From Enterococcus rivorum (GTDB lineage: Bacteria; Bacillota; Bacilli; Lactobacillales; Enterococcaceae), in NCBI RefSeq assembly GCF_001742285.1, contig NZ_MIEK01000008.1:1-64000 (forward strand): a stretch of DNA of 64,000 bases. The letters are read 5' to 3'. The position numbers and the translations under genes are program-made. A model generated the notes under the pieces. It was given only the letters and a program-made list of their open reading frames with translations, had not been told where the DNA came from and did not search any database. Shown in pieces: positions 1-8,155 of this stretch (positions are counted from its first letter, which is position 1; every line of letters begins with the position of its first letter).

Positions 1-47
1 GATCCCTCTTGTTTTTTAAACGGAACATTCTCTTTTTTTAGAAATCA

Positions 48-96
48 AAAAAGTGAGGCAACAATCAGATGTATTTCTGACTATTGTCCCACTCTC
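48..96 (-). terminator. Terminator after fabI
   Basis: An imperfect 18-bp stem (arms near 52-69 and 77-94) lies just past the fabI stop. Read on the minus strand it is followed by a run of T, as expected of an intrinsic terminator. Confidence 0.7.
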
Positions 97-103
97 TTTT
101 CTA

Positions 104-862
104 TTACGTTAAATGAACACCTTTATCTACATAAATGATATCTCCGACAACCCCTGTCGACAAGTCACTCATTAAAAAGGCTGCAACGTTTCCTATTTCA
201 AAAATATCTACTGACCTACCATCCGGCGTACGTTCTTCCGATATTTTTAAGAGTTTATCATAATCTTTCACTCCTGTCACGGCCAATGTTTTAACCGCAC
301 CAGCCGAAATACCATTCACGCGAATCGATTGCTCTGCTAAGTCAACAGCTAGGTATCTGACTGCAGCCTCTAAAGAAGCTTTTGCTAATCCCATTACATT
401 ATAGTTTGGTACAGCTCTTTCTGACCCAATATAAGTCATAGTCGCAATACTGCTGTTCTTATTTAAATAAGGTAAAGCATATTTAACAACGGCTAATAAA
501 GAAAAAACACTGATATCTTGAGCCATAGCGTATCCTTCTCTGCTACTCTCTGCAATCTTCCCTTCCAATTCTTCTTTATTCGCAAAAGCGATAGAATGAA
601 CCAATCCATCAAAATTGCCAACGTTACTATGAATTTCTGAAAAGGCAGCTTCGATATTTTCATCTTTACTAACATCACATTCAACTAATACATCATCTGC
701 ATCAACGATTTTCAGCAATTGATTTTTTACACGTTCATTTTGATAAGTAAAAACAACACGCGCTCCATTTTTCTTTAAAGCATCTGCACAACCCCAAGCA
801 ATACTTCGCTTATTAATAACTCCCATCACAACTATTGTTTTTCTTTCTAATAGATTCGCCAT
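104..862 (-). CDS. fabI: Enoyl-[acyl-carrier-protein] reductase (NADH), FabI
   Basis: FabI is a cytoplasmic short-chain dehydrogenase that reduces enoyl-ACP in the last step of each type II fatty-acid elongation cycle. The 252-residue protein has the usual family length. It keeps the FabI signature: Tyr144, Tyr154 and Lys161, within YNVMGLAKAS, match the Tyr-X6-Lys catalytic arrangement. The N-terminal nucleotide-binding strand-loop (VVMGVINKRSIAWG) is present. The ATG follows AGAAAGGATG. The gene stands alone with its own promoter, a FabT-type operator about 115 bases upstream, and a terminator. That layout fits control by membrane lipid supply, separate from any main fab cluster. Confidence 0.96.
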   Translation of the reverse strand: MANLLERKTIVVMGVINKRSIAWGCADALKKNGARVVFTYQNERVKNQLLKIVDADDVLVECDVSKDENIEAAFSEIHSNVGNFDGLVHSIAFANKEELEGKIAESSREGYAMAQDISVFSLLAVVKYALPYLNKNSSIATMTYIGSERAVPNYNVMGLAKASLEAAVRYLAVDLAEQSIRVNGISAGAVKTLAVTGVKDYDKLLKISEERTPDGRSVDIFEIGNVAAFLMSDLSTGVVGDIIYVDKGVHLT

Positions 863-961
863 AAAAAAACATCCTTTCTAAATGAACAATTTACTTATAA
901 AATTTCTTATTGATAAAAGACACTAATCTGGACTTCTTATTATTAAGTAGCCTCACCTTAA

Positions 962-993
962 ATTATCAACTATTTTACTTTGATAATCAAACT
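962..993 (-). promoter_or_regulatory. fabI promoter with overlapping FabT-type operator
   Basis: Read on the minus strand, a -35 TTGATT (985-990) and a -10 GATAAT (962-967) are separated by exactly 17 bases. The -35 lies inside AGTTTGATTATCAAAGT (977-993). That sequence differs at only one or two positions from the FabT box known in streptococci and enterococci (ANTTTGATTATCAAATT). The overlap predicts repression of fabI when FabT binds with acyl-ACP. The 5' leader is about 90 nt. Confidence 0.8.
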
Positions 994-1058
994 ATTTTTT
1001 TCGATTTCTATCATTATTTATTTTCAGCAAAATAAAATAACTTGTACTCCTTTTAAAA

Positions 1059-2168
1059 TTAATCTACTAACTTTGAAAATGCTTGTTTTAAATCGGCAAT
1101 CAAATCTTTACTAGCCTCAATTCCTGTTGAAATTCTCAGCAAGTCTTCAGTTAAACCATAGGACTCTCTTAATTCTTTCGGTATATCGGCATGAGTTTGT
1201 GTTGTTGGATACGTAATTAAGCTCTCTACGCCACCTAGACTCTCAGCAAAAGTAAAAATTTTCAGTTCCTTTAAAAAAGTAACAATGGTAGCTGCTGATT
1301 CTATTTTAAAGCTAATCATTCCCCCTTTTCCAGGATAAAAAACTTCTTTCACTTGAGGTTCATTGTTCAAATAGTCAAAAATAGCCCTAGCATTGCTCTC
1401 ATGACGCTCCATTCGTAGTCCTAAGGTCTTTAATCCTCTAATTAATAGCCAACTATCAAACGGAGAAAGAACTGCTCCAGTCGTATTCAAGTCATGAGCC
1501 AGTTTTTCTCCAATGGTAGGATCTTTTGTAATCACGGCTCCAGCTAAAAGATCATTATGACCTCCTAAATATTTAGTGGCACTATGAATAACAACATCTG
1601 CCCCTAAATCTAAGGGTCTTTGAATCAATGGCGTATAAAAAGTATTATCAACAATAACCTGAGCCTGAACTTTATGAGCTAAAGCAGCAATTTTTTCAAT
1701 AGATACTTCTCTCATTAAGGGATTACTTGGTGTCTCCAAAAAGACCGCTGTTGTTCTTTCGTTCATTGCCCCTTCAAATTGATTTTCATCATCTACATAA
1801 ATAAATTTATAAAGCCCCTTTTTCTCTAACTCTTTAAAATAGCGATAACTCCCACCATATAAATCTCTTGAAGCGACGATTTGACTCCCTATTGGAAATT
1901 GATTCAACACTAGCTGAATCGCACTCATACCAGAACTCGTTGCTAAACCCACTGCTCCATTTTCCAAAACAGCTAATGCATGTTCAACAACGTCCCTAGT
2001 AGGATTTTTTGTCCGAGTATAATCAAACCCAGTTGACTCCCCTAAAGTTGGGTGTTCGTAGGTTGTTGAAAAATACAAGGGCGTGTTAATTGCTCCTGTC
2101 GCCGGATTTTGATGATTGCCAATCTGTGCTAAAAATGTTTCAATAGCCATTTCTTCACCTTTTTCCAT
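1059..2168 (-). CDS. PLP-dependent trans-sulfuration enzyme (cystathionine gamma-synthase / beta-lyase / gamma-lyase family)
   Basis: This is a Cys/Met metabolism PLP enzyme of about 369 residues. The PLP-lysine motif SATKYLGGHNDLLAG and the early YTRTKNPTRD segment are typical of the family that makes or cleaves cystathionine between cysteine and homocysteine. Which of the synthase or lyase activities it has cannot be settled from sequence alone. I place the start at the ATG after GGAGGAGTTCT (2168). A longer in-frame reading exists up to 2216 but has no ribosome site. No S-box or T-box leader is visible in the 270 bases upstream, and there is no metabolic partner gene beside it. Confidence 0.9.
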   Translation of the reverse strand: MEKGEEMAIETFLAQIGNHQNPATGAINTPLYFSTTYEHPTLGESTGFDYTRTKNPTRDVVEHALAVLENGAVGLATSSGMSAIQLVLNQFPIGSQIVASRDLYGGSYRYFKELEKKGLYKFIYVDDENQFEGAMNERTTAVFLETPSNPLMREVSIEKIAALAHKVQAQVIVDNTFYTPLIQRPLDLGADVVIHSATKYLGGHNDLLAGAVITKDPTIGEKLAHDLNTTGAVLSPFDSWLLIRGLKTLGLRMERHESNARAIFDYLNNEPQVKEVFYPGKGGMISFKIESAATIVTFLKELKIFTFAESLGGVESLITYPTTQTHADIPKELRESYGLTEDLLRISTGIEASKDLIADLKQAFSKLVD

Positions 2169-2439
2169 AGAACTCCTCCAGTTATTACTATTTTCTTCTT
2201 CTTCCTTACAGTACATTTTAATCTATTCTTTCTACAAACATTCTAGTATTAAAATAATAACAATAAATATTCTCAAAGTACAACAAGAAACCTACTTGAC
2301 TTATCAAAAATTTGAACTAAAAAAATTTTTTTCAATCATTCTAACTTTGTTTCTTATAGCTTTTCATCAAACACAAAAGACCATAGAATTAGATCGTTTT
2401 GATGATCTATCCTACAGTCCTAGAATTGTAATGACATGT

Positions 2440-3432
2440 TTAAGAAAACATGAATTGAATACAATAAAGATAAATGGCAATTAACCCTAGAGAAAAAGCT
2501 ACGTAAGGAATTTTTTTGAGTTTTTTTGCTACTTTGAAATAGATGCTCAAGTAAATGGTTAAACCCATACCTAAAAAAACTAGAACTTTTAAAATATCAA
2601 TATCTGGCGACTGATACGCCTGTTCAAAAATAGATAGCTTAGTAGATAATAAATCTGTTACGAATAAAATGTTAAAATTGAACAAACTAGAACCGATAAT
2701 TCCTGCAATCGCTATATTGGCATGCCCCATCTTACAAAGAGTATACGTTGTGACTAGTTCAGGCAATGATGTTGCAACAGCTAACATTAACGTACCTACT
2801 AAAGTCGCACCAATTTCAGGGTACGCAATGACTATTTGATCACTTATTCTAGTCATAACTAAACTAAAAATAATCATTAACACAATATATAAAAGACCCC
2901 TGAGAACAATTTGTTGAATAGTCAAATGCATTAGACCACTACTTTCAGCCTCTTCTTCTTGTATATCCTGACTTTTATATGAACGATAAATAACCAAAAA
3001 ATACAAAATAAAAATCGTCGCACTTGCGATTGAAATATGGAAAAATGGAATAGGCAATGACCAAGGGAAATACAAACCTAACAATGCTATTACATTCAAA
3101 GTAATAATTACGTATAGCGTTCTTTGATTCTCATATGAGACATTATTAAACATTCTTTTCTTTAAAAAAATCAGATTGATAATCGTCAATATTAATAAAT
3201 TAAACACATTACTCCCTAAGATGTTCCCAAATGACATTGTTGGCTGACCTAAAATAATTGCATAACTGGAAGTAAGTAATTCGGGAAGACTTGTGATTAA
3301 TGAAAAAATAATCAATCCTACAAAACCTGTTGAAATGTTTGCTTTCTCATTAAAAGCAGATACATATTTAGTCACATTAATCGCTGTATATACGACAAAA
3401 CTAGCCGCAATTACAAATAAAACAAATAACAC
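2440..3432 (-). CDS. Sodium/calcium exchanger family (CaCA) membrane protein
   Basis: The protein is about 330 residues with ten or so hydrophobic segments and the two inverted alpha-repeats of the CaCA superfamily. Alpha-1 has SLITSLPELLT and GNILGSNVFN. Alpha-2 has AVATSLPELVT and GIIGSSLFN. These carry the cation-binding Glu and Asn residues. It probably exchanges Ca2+ or another cation for Na+ or H+ at the plasma membrane. The start is GTG at 3432, eight bases after AAGGAGG. A TTG six codons earlier would place the ribosome site inside the coding region, so it is unlikely. The acidic stretch QEEEAES in the middle is the cytoplasmic loop between the two halves. Confidence 0.9.
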   Translation of the reverse strand: MLFVLFVIAASFVVYTAINVTKYVSAFNEKANISTGFVGLIIFSLITSLPELLTSSYAIILGQPTMSFGNILGSNVFNLLILTIINLIFLKKRMFNNVSYENQRTLYVIITLNVIALLGLYFPWSLPIPFFHISIASATIFILYFLVIYRSYKSQDIQEEEAESSGLMHLTIQQIVLRGLLYIVLMIIFSLVMTRISDQIVIAYPEIGATLVGTLMLAVATSLPELVTTYTLCKMGHANIAIAGIIGSSLFNFNILFVTDLLSTKLSIFEQAYQSPDIDILKVLVFLGMGLTIYLSIYFKVAKKLKKIPYVAFSLGLIAIYLYCIQFMFS

Positions 3433-3609
3433 GCTCTCACCTCCTTGCAAATTTCGAGTAATTTAGGAAACTCTAATCCTTTGTCATCACTAGTTTTCCA
3501 TGGATTTCAGGAAATACTCCCCTCCACTTTTTAATCGCTTATCTTCCAATTCATCAAGCGAATCAGAAGGCAAGAAAAATAACTGGATGTTAAAAAATAG
3601 CAGAACTAG

Positions 3610-3768
3610 GAGGTACTTGAAAACGATAGTAGCATCCGAATTTTTCAGTGAATAGTTTGGAAATCTAGGAAGAAAACGCAGGTTATGTGATACATAAACG
3701 AGGCTTTCTGATGACGAGTTACATGCTGTTCACAAAAATAATCGTCGTAGTAGTTTTCAAACACATCC
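3610..3768 (-). mobile_element. MITE-like repeat family 1, copy 1
   Basis: A ~159-bp element shares most of its length with 7995-8155, in the opposite orientation. Its ends form imperfect inverted repeats: GGATGTGTTTGAAAACTA on the minus strand against a diverged end containing TTGAAAAC. No transposase is encoded. Size, terminal repeats and dispersion fit a non-autonomous element. A peptide-like frame (VFENYYDDYF ... VFFLDF) runs through it and is also kept in copy 2. Confidence 0.65.
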
Positions 3769-3843
3769 GAAATTGTAGTTGGTACCAATAACCGTGGATA
3801 GAATCCAATGTGAATTACTTGGGCTTGTGCCATCTGTTTAACC

Positions 3844-3933
3844 CCAAGTTTGAAGCTTGGAAGCTCTGAGACCTAATCTTTAGGCTCAGAACGGTTCCAC
3901 GGCTTTTCACTGGCACCAACTGCTAGTAGTGAA
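3844..3933. other. Three consecutive hairpins, possible end of a lost IS or structured RNA
   Basis: Stem A pairs CCAAG (3844-3848) with CTTGG (3856-3860). Stem B pairs CTGAG and CCTAA (3866-3876) with TTAGG and CTCAG (3880-3889). Stem C pairs TTCACT (3906-3911) with AGTGAA (3928-3933). The block is clearly richer in G+C than its surroundings. Stacked hairpins beside a decayed coding trace recall the ends of IS200/IS605-type elements and their guide RNAs. No usable tnpA or tnpB is present. Confidence 0.35.
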
Positions 3934-4237
3934 GCGGATATAGTTTCCTGGTTCACTCATTTTGATAAACCATCGAAAAAAAACTTTTATTCATCTACTG
4001 GAAAATAGAAATTTTTCGACAGATTTTGAATAATTCCTTTATTTCATTGTACTCTATGCTCTAAAATAAAAGCAAAACATCCACTAATCAAAAAAATATG
4101 TAGAACAAAGCTCAATACGCTTCATTCCACATACCTTAAATCTCAATTAATACTAGCAAACATAATTTCACTCTCAACAATTCCTATCTATGCTTGCAGT
4201 ATCTCTCTTATCGCTCAATCGTTTAAAATTCAACTAT

Positions 4238-6829
4238 TTATTTCATAAATTGTTCTGGTGTAATTCCATCCATCCCAATCATTGGATCAATTTTTTGATT
4301 CTTTATCATTTCTATCGTTAATAGATGATTCATTTGTTCTTCAACTTCTTCAATTATTTCTTCTGTTTCTTGCTGAAAAAGTGAAAAAGTCTCTACTTTT
4401 GGTTCCTCATTTATTGGCTTTTCTGCTTCAACAGTTAAAGCTATCGGAGTCTTTTTGTCTTTTTCTATCCCATCACTCGGCAAAACAGGCTTTTCATCTA
4501 ACGATTCAGCAAATGGTGACTCTTGTGCTATTCCATCTTCATAAGCCTCTAGCTTCATTCGAACCGTCAATGACATAGTACTTGATTCCGTAATTCGCTC
4601 TTTCAATCTAGTTAATCGACTGGCAGATTCATGGGCAACACATGTTTGAAACGCGTGAACTTCTCCTAAAAGAATTAAAATATCTTTACTCCTAGTCACA
4701 GCGGTATAAAGCAAGTTTCTTTGAAGCATGCGATGATATTGCTGTACCATTGGCAAAATAACCATTTTAAACTCACTACCTTGCGCTTTATGGATAGAAC
4801 AGCAATAAGAAAGAGTAATTTTATTCCACTCATTTCTTTTGTAAGTAACCTCATTATTATCAAATTGAAGCACTAACTCGTCCACTTTATCCTCAGAATC
4901 TTTTGCCAAAATAATTCCTACAATTTCTCCCATATCGCCATTAAAAACATTCAACTCAGGTGAATTGACTAATTGAAGCACTTTGTCTCCAATACGATAA
5001 ACGGATTCGTTCCATTTCACTTCTTTTTTATTGCCTGGATTAGGATTAAAAATTTCCTGCATCATTTTGTTTAAAGCATCAATTCCAGCCGCTCCACGAT
5101 ACATAGGTGCCAACAATTGAATATCCTGCGCAGAAAAACCTTTTTCTTTTGCCTTCGTGACAATTTGACGAACATAAGTTTCTATATGATAAACATCACT
5201 ACTGAAAAAAGAGCGATCCTTCTGATTGGTAGTAAAATCCTTAGGCAATTTTCCTTGTTTGATCTCATGAGCTAAAGGAATAATACTAGAACCGCCTTCT
5301 TGACGATAGATTTCAGTCAATTCCTTTTGGGGGATTTCATTGATTTGTAGTAAATCATGTAAAATTTGACCTGGTCCCACAGATGGTAGCTGATCTTTAT
5401 CTCCAACAAAAATAACTTGCATATTGGTAGGAATCGCTTTGAAAAGGGTATTTGCTAACCAAGTATCTACCATTGACATTTCATCTACAATTAATAAACC
5501 ACCTTCTAACTCCTTAGCAGACATACTAGGATTCTTCTCTCTCCCAGATAATCCTAAAAGCCGATGGATGGTACTCGCTGGCAATCCGGTCGTTTCATTC
5601 ATTCGTTTCGCTGCTCGACCAGTTGGTGCAGCTAACAGAATAGGAAACATCTCTTGGGAATAGTCCGTAATATCCAATGATAAACCATTCAGTTCAGCAA
5701 ATAATGACACGATTCCGTTAATAACTGTTGTTTTCCCCGTTCCAGGTCCACCTGTCAAAATGAATAATGGTGATTTAATCGCTTCAATAATCGCCTCTTG
5801 TTGAGAATCTCCATATTGAATCTTCTGTTGCTTTTCAATCATTCGAATCGTTTTTTCGATTTCTTCTTGTTCATAGTGAATTTCCTTTTTCCTCGAAAGC
5901 AATCGCTGAATTGAATTCCCGATACCCCATTCAGAAAAATAAAGGCTATTCTCAAATAACTTCGTTTCCTCTTGTTGAATTTTTCCTTCTTCAACCAAAT
6001 GAATAATTTCAGTTGCTACTTGATCCATCGATATTTCAACTGGTCGGCTATTTTCCAATGTACGAATCGTTTCCTGCAGCAAAACTTCTGCTTCTACATA
6101 GGTATTCCCAGAGCGAATCGAATGTTGAAAAATTTCATGGCAGATTGCTGCTCGAATTCGTTTTTCAGAATCCGCTTGAATTCCTAGCTGCTCCGCAATA
6201 TTATCTGCTCGTTTAAACCCTACACCTTCGATATCTTCCACTAGCTGATAAGGATTTTCTTGAATAATTTCTAGGGTTTCTTCTTTATATGTTTGGTAAA
6301 TTGTAAAAGAAAGCTGGCTACCAAACCCATAACGATTTAAGCCAACAATCACTTGTTCCATGCCATGATTTAAACGAATTGTCTCAACAATTGTCTGACG
6401 TTTTTTTTCATTTAGTGTAGGAACTTCTTCCAGTGTACTTGGATCATTGATAATCCGATCAATCGCATCTTCTCCTAAAATTTCAACAATCTTTTCCGCT
6501 GTTCTTTTCCCAATTCCCGGAAATTTTTCACTTGATAAATAATTCACTACACCACTAGCAGAGGTTGGACGCTCCTGCTGATAATTATCTACTTGAAATT
6601 GTTTCCCATATCGCGGATGATCAATAAAATGACCAAAAAAACGATACAGTTCTTCTTCTTGAATCTGTCCAAAACTACCTGTAACAACAATCTCTTTTTC
6701 AAGATAATCAGTATTGGTGTCCTTTACTTGAACAAGTAAAACCTTATAAAAGTTACTTGGATTTTGGAAAAAAATTGCTTGAACCTGTCCAACAATATAC
6801 TGCTTTTCTTCTCCTATTGTTGTTAGCAT
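4238..6829 (-). CDS. recD2: RecD2-type ATP-dependent DNA helicase
   Basis: This superfamily 1B 5'-3' helicase of about 863 residues belongs to the RecBC-independent RecD2 (RecD/TraA) class, which works in DNA repair and replication-fork upkeep. The N-terminal half carries helix-hairpin-helix segments (FPGIGKRTAEKI, VEGVGFKRADNIAEQLG). The motor has Walker A GGPGTGKTT, Walker B LLIVDEMSMVD, GDKDQLPSVGPG, HKAQGSEF and LLYTAVTRSK. The C-terminal ~90 residues are acidic, low complexity and probably disordered. The start is ATG 6829, after AGAGGTGACAGAAAG; an in-frame ATG at 6868 lacks a ribosome site. It is monocistronic, with 61 bases to the upstream phosphatase gene. Confidence 0.95.
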   Translation of the reverse strand: MLTTIGEEKQYIVGQVQAIFFQNPSNFYKVLLVQVKDTNTDYLEKEIVVTGSFGQIQEEELYRFFGHFIDHPRYGKQFQVDNYQQERPTSASGVVNYLSSEKFPGIGKRTAEKIVEILGEDAIDRIINDPSTLEEVPTLNEKKRQTIVETIRLNHGMEQVIVGLNRYGFGSQLSFTIYQTYKEETLEIIQENPYQLVEDIEGVGFKRADNIAEQLGIQADSEKRIRAAICHEIFQHSIRSGNTYVEAEVLLQETIRTLENSRPVEISMDQVATEIIHLVEEGKIQQEETKLFENSLYFSEWGIGNSIQRLLSRKKEIHYEQEEIEKTIRMIEKQQKIQYGDSQQEAIIEAIKSPLFILTGGPGTGKTTVINGIVSLFAELNGLSLDITDYSQEMFPILLAAPTGRAAKRMNETTGLPASTIHRLLGLSGREKNPSMSAKELEGGLLIVDEMSMVDTWLANTLFKAIPTNMQVIFVGDKDQLPSVGPGQILHDLLQINEIPQKELTEIYRQEGGSSIIPLAHEIKQGKLPKDFTTNQKDRSFFSSDVYHIETYVRQIVTKAKEKGFSAQDIQLLAPMYRGAAGIDALNKMMQEIFNPNPGNKKEVKWNESVYRIGDKVLQLVNSPELNVFNGDMGEIVGIILAKDSEDKVDELVLQFDNNEVTYKRNEWNKITLSYCCSIHKAQGSEFKMVILPMVQQYHRMLQRNLLYTAVTRSKDILILLGEVHAFQTCVAHESASRLTRLKERITESSTMSLTVRMKLEAYEDGIAQESPFAESLDEKPVLPSDGIEKDKKTPIALTVEAEKPINEEPKVETFSLFQQETEEIIEEVEEQMNHLLTIEMIKNQKIDPMIGMDGITPEQFMK

Positions 6830-6890
6830 CTTTCTGTCACCTCTTTTATCAACACGCTTCGTTTTCATTTACTAGTGAACAAAAAACGCT

Positions 6891-7553
6891 CTAATTCTCT
6901 TGCTTTTCAGCACCCTCAACACTCTCTCGCAAAAAAGAATCATCATTCCATACCTTCAGCTCAAATGGAGTAGATTTTTCGAATTCTGTCACTTTCAAAA
7001 TAGATAAACTATTATTTTTTAATCCGCCCATACTTCTTAACTCCCCTAGCTCTTTCCCTGTCAAGGCTTGAATTCCTGCTGTTAGCGACGCTCCGTGGCC
7101 AACAAATAAATAAGGGCCTTCTCCCTCTGAAAGAGCACCTTCTACTACTGTAGTAATTCGATCAATCGCTTGCTGAATCGGTTCTCCTCCAAAGCTTTTA
7201 GGGTTGTATAAGTCTAGACGATAGCGCATGTGGTCTAATTCTTTACTATAAAATTCTCTCATTTCTTCAATTGATTGCCCTTCAAGCTTGCCTAAGCCCA
7301 GCTCTTTTAGCAAATCGGTATAAACAATTTCAACTGGCGACTGCAATTCGGCTCTAATTCCTTCTGCCGTTTTGCGGGCACGTAATGATGTACTTGAAAA
7401 AATCTTCTCAAAAGGGACTTCCCGTAACTCTTGGCCTAATAATTTAATTTCTTCATAACTAGTAGGAAGTAATGGTGAGTCTCCGCTCATTCCTTGAAAT
7501 CGTAGTTCCTGGTTCCATTCTGTCTTCCCGTGACGGGTAAAATATAGTTCCAT
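6891..7553 (-). CDS. Histidine phosphatase family protein (phosphoglycerate mutase-like)
   Basis: The 220-residue cytoplasmic protein opens with YFTRHGKTEWN, the RHG motif whose histidine takes the phosphate. A second catalytic histidine lies in FVGHGASL near residue 152. Small proteins of this class in Firmicutes are usually broad phosphatases rather than glycolytic mutases. The substrate cannot be read from sequence. The ATG follows AAGGAGAAATCAA. It lies 61 bases upstream of recD2 on the same strand and could be co-transcribed with it. Confidence 0.9.
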   Translation of the reverse strand: MELYFTRHGKTEWNQELRFQGMSGDSPLLPTSYEEIKLLGQELREVPFEKIFSSTSLRARKTAEGIRAELQSPVEIVYTDLLKELGLGKLEGQSIEEMREFYSKELDHMRYRLDLYNPKSFGGEPIQQAIDRITTVVEGALSEGEGPYLFVGHGASLTAGIQALTGKELGELRSMGGLKNNSLSILKVTEFEKSTPFELKVWNDDSFLRESVEGAEKQEN

Positions 7554-7806
7554 TTGATTTCTCCTTATGTTTATTCTTTCTTTTGTATAATCTTATTCAG
7601 TGTATCATTTTCACAAAAAAAATTCTATGAAAGAAATAGCATAAAACAGGTCACATTTTTCTGATTCTTCCAACTTATGCAGGAATTTTCTGACAATTCA
7701 CAGCTTTTTCGAAAAGTATCACACTTTCTTCAAACTTTTTTATGTTTCCCTTAATCTTAGTAGGTTATAGTTAATCCAAGTTAAAAAACATTACTTATTT
7801 TACTTC

Positions 7807-7921
7807 GTGGATGAACGTGGTGTTACAACTCACTAGTGACAATGGCGTATTCAATCGTCATTACAGAGACTATGTTTATTCTCTTACTACCGAGGTGTAG
7901 GTTCGAATCCTACCTTCCACG
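7807..7921 (+). ncRNA. tRNA-like RNA locus, 115 nt, non-canonical
   Basis: The 3' end has a perfect T-arm: GTAGG, loop TTCGAAT, CCTAC. It is followed by CTTCCAC, which pairs with GTGGATG at 7807-7813 to make a seven-base acceptor stem with one mismatch, leaving G as the discriminator. No CCA is encoded. Between them lie a weak D-like arm (GTG/CAC), a seven-base stem AATGGCG/CGTCATT with an eight-base loop that contains TTCAA, and an extra stem AGAGA/TCTCT. At 115 nt it is too long and irregular for a normal tRNA. It could be a degenerate tRNA, a tRNA-derived regulatory RNA, or an attachment-site relic. A terminator follows, which suggests it is transcribed. Confidence 0.5.
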
Positions 7922-7945
7922 CTTGTACTTTACTTAAAACAAGAC

Positions 7946-7988
7946 AAAGAAAATAAGGACGCTAAACAAGAAGGGTCCTTTTTCTTTC
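7946..7988 (+). terminator. Terminator after the tRNA-like locus
   Basis: AAGGAC (7955-7960) pairs with GTCCTT (7975-7980), inside flanking A-rich and T-rich tracts, so it can act in both directions. On the plus strand it ends 25-65 bases past the tRNA-like 3' end and is followed by TTTTTCTTT. Confidence 0.7.
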
Positions 7989-7994
7989 AGTATT

Positions 7995-8155
7995 AGGATG
8001 TGTCTGAAAACTACTGCGACGAATATTTTCGTGAATCAGAGATCACTCATTGTCATAAAGCCTTGCTTATGCACCACATAAGCTACGTTTTCTTCCTAGA
8101 CTTCAACACCATTCTCTGAAAAAATCGGATAGCATTATAGTTTCAAACAAATCCT
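7995..8155 (+). mobile_element. MITE-like repeat family 1, copy 2
   Basis: A 161-bp element is bounded by AGGATGTGTCTGAAAACTA at the left and, inverted at the right, AGGATTTGTTTGAAACTA. It is homologous along its length to 3610-3768 in reverse orientation. The right terminal repeat overlaps the trmL stop codon (8154-8156), so the element inserted exactly at the end of that gene or supplies its stop. There is no coding capacity of its own beyond a 40-codon frame shared with copy 1. Confidence 0.7.

Larger units (their letters stand above)
3433..4237. other. 805-base stretch without a convincing gene; repeat and hairpin relics
   Basis: The stretch holds a MITE-like repeat (3610-3768), a cluster of three hairpins richer in G+C than the flanks (3844-3933), and about 280 bases of plain AT-rich DNA (3960-4237). 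A 62-codon minus-strand reading frame (3645-3833) runs through the repeat. It has no ribosome site and is not called. Confidence 0.6.
7554..8153. other. 600-base intergenic stretch with a tRNA-like locus and a MITE
   Basis: About 250 bases of AT-rich DNA (7554-7806) show no clear feature beyond the upstream region of the phosphatase gene. The rest is the tRNA-like locus (7807-7921), its terminator (7946-7988) and a MITE-like repeat (7995-8155). Confidence 0.6.

Noticed and set aside
2116-2484. 122-codon plus-strand frame overlapping the trans-sulfuration gene and its upstream gap
   Set aside because: Antisense to the real gene start, no ribosome site and no domain.
3645-3833. 62-codon minus-strand frame
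   Set aside because: It runs through a dispersed repeat and lacks a ribosome site; treated as part of the repeat.
7807-7921. Selenocysteine tRNA
   Set aside because: A TTCAA loop and long arms recall selC, but the loop has eight bases, the D-arm and acceptor lengths are wrong, and no sel genes are in view.
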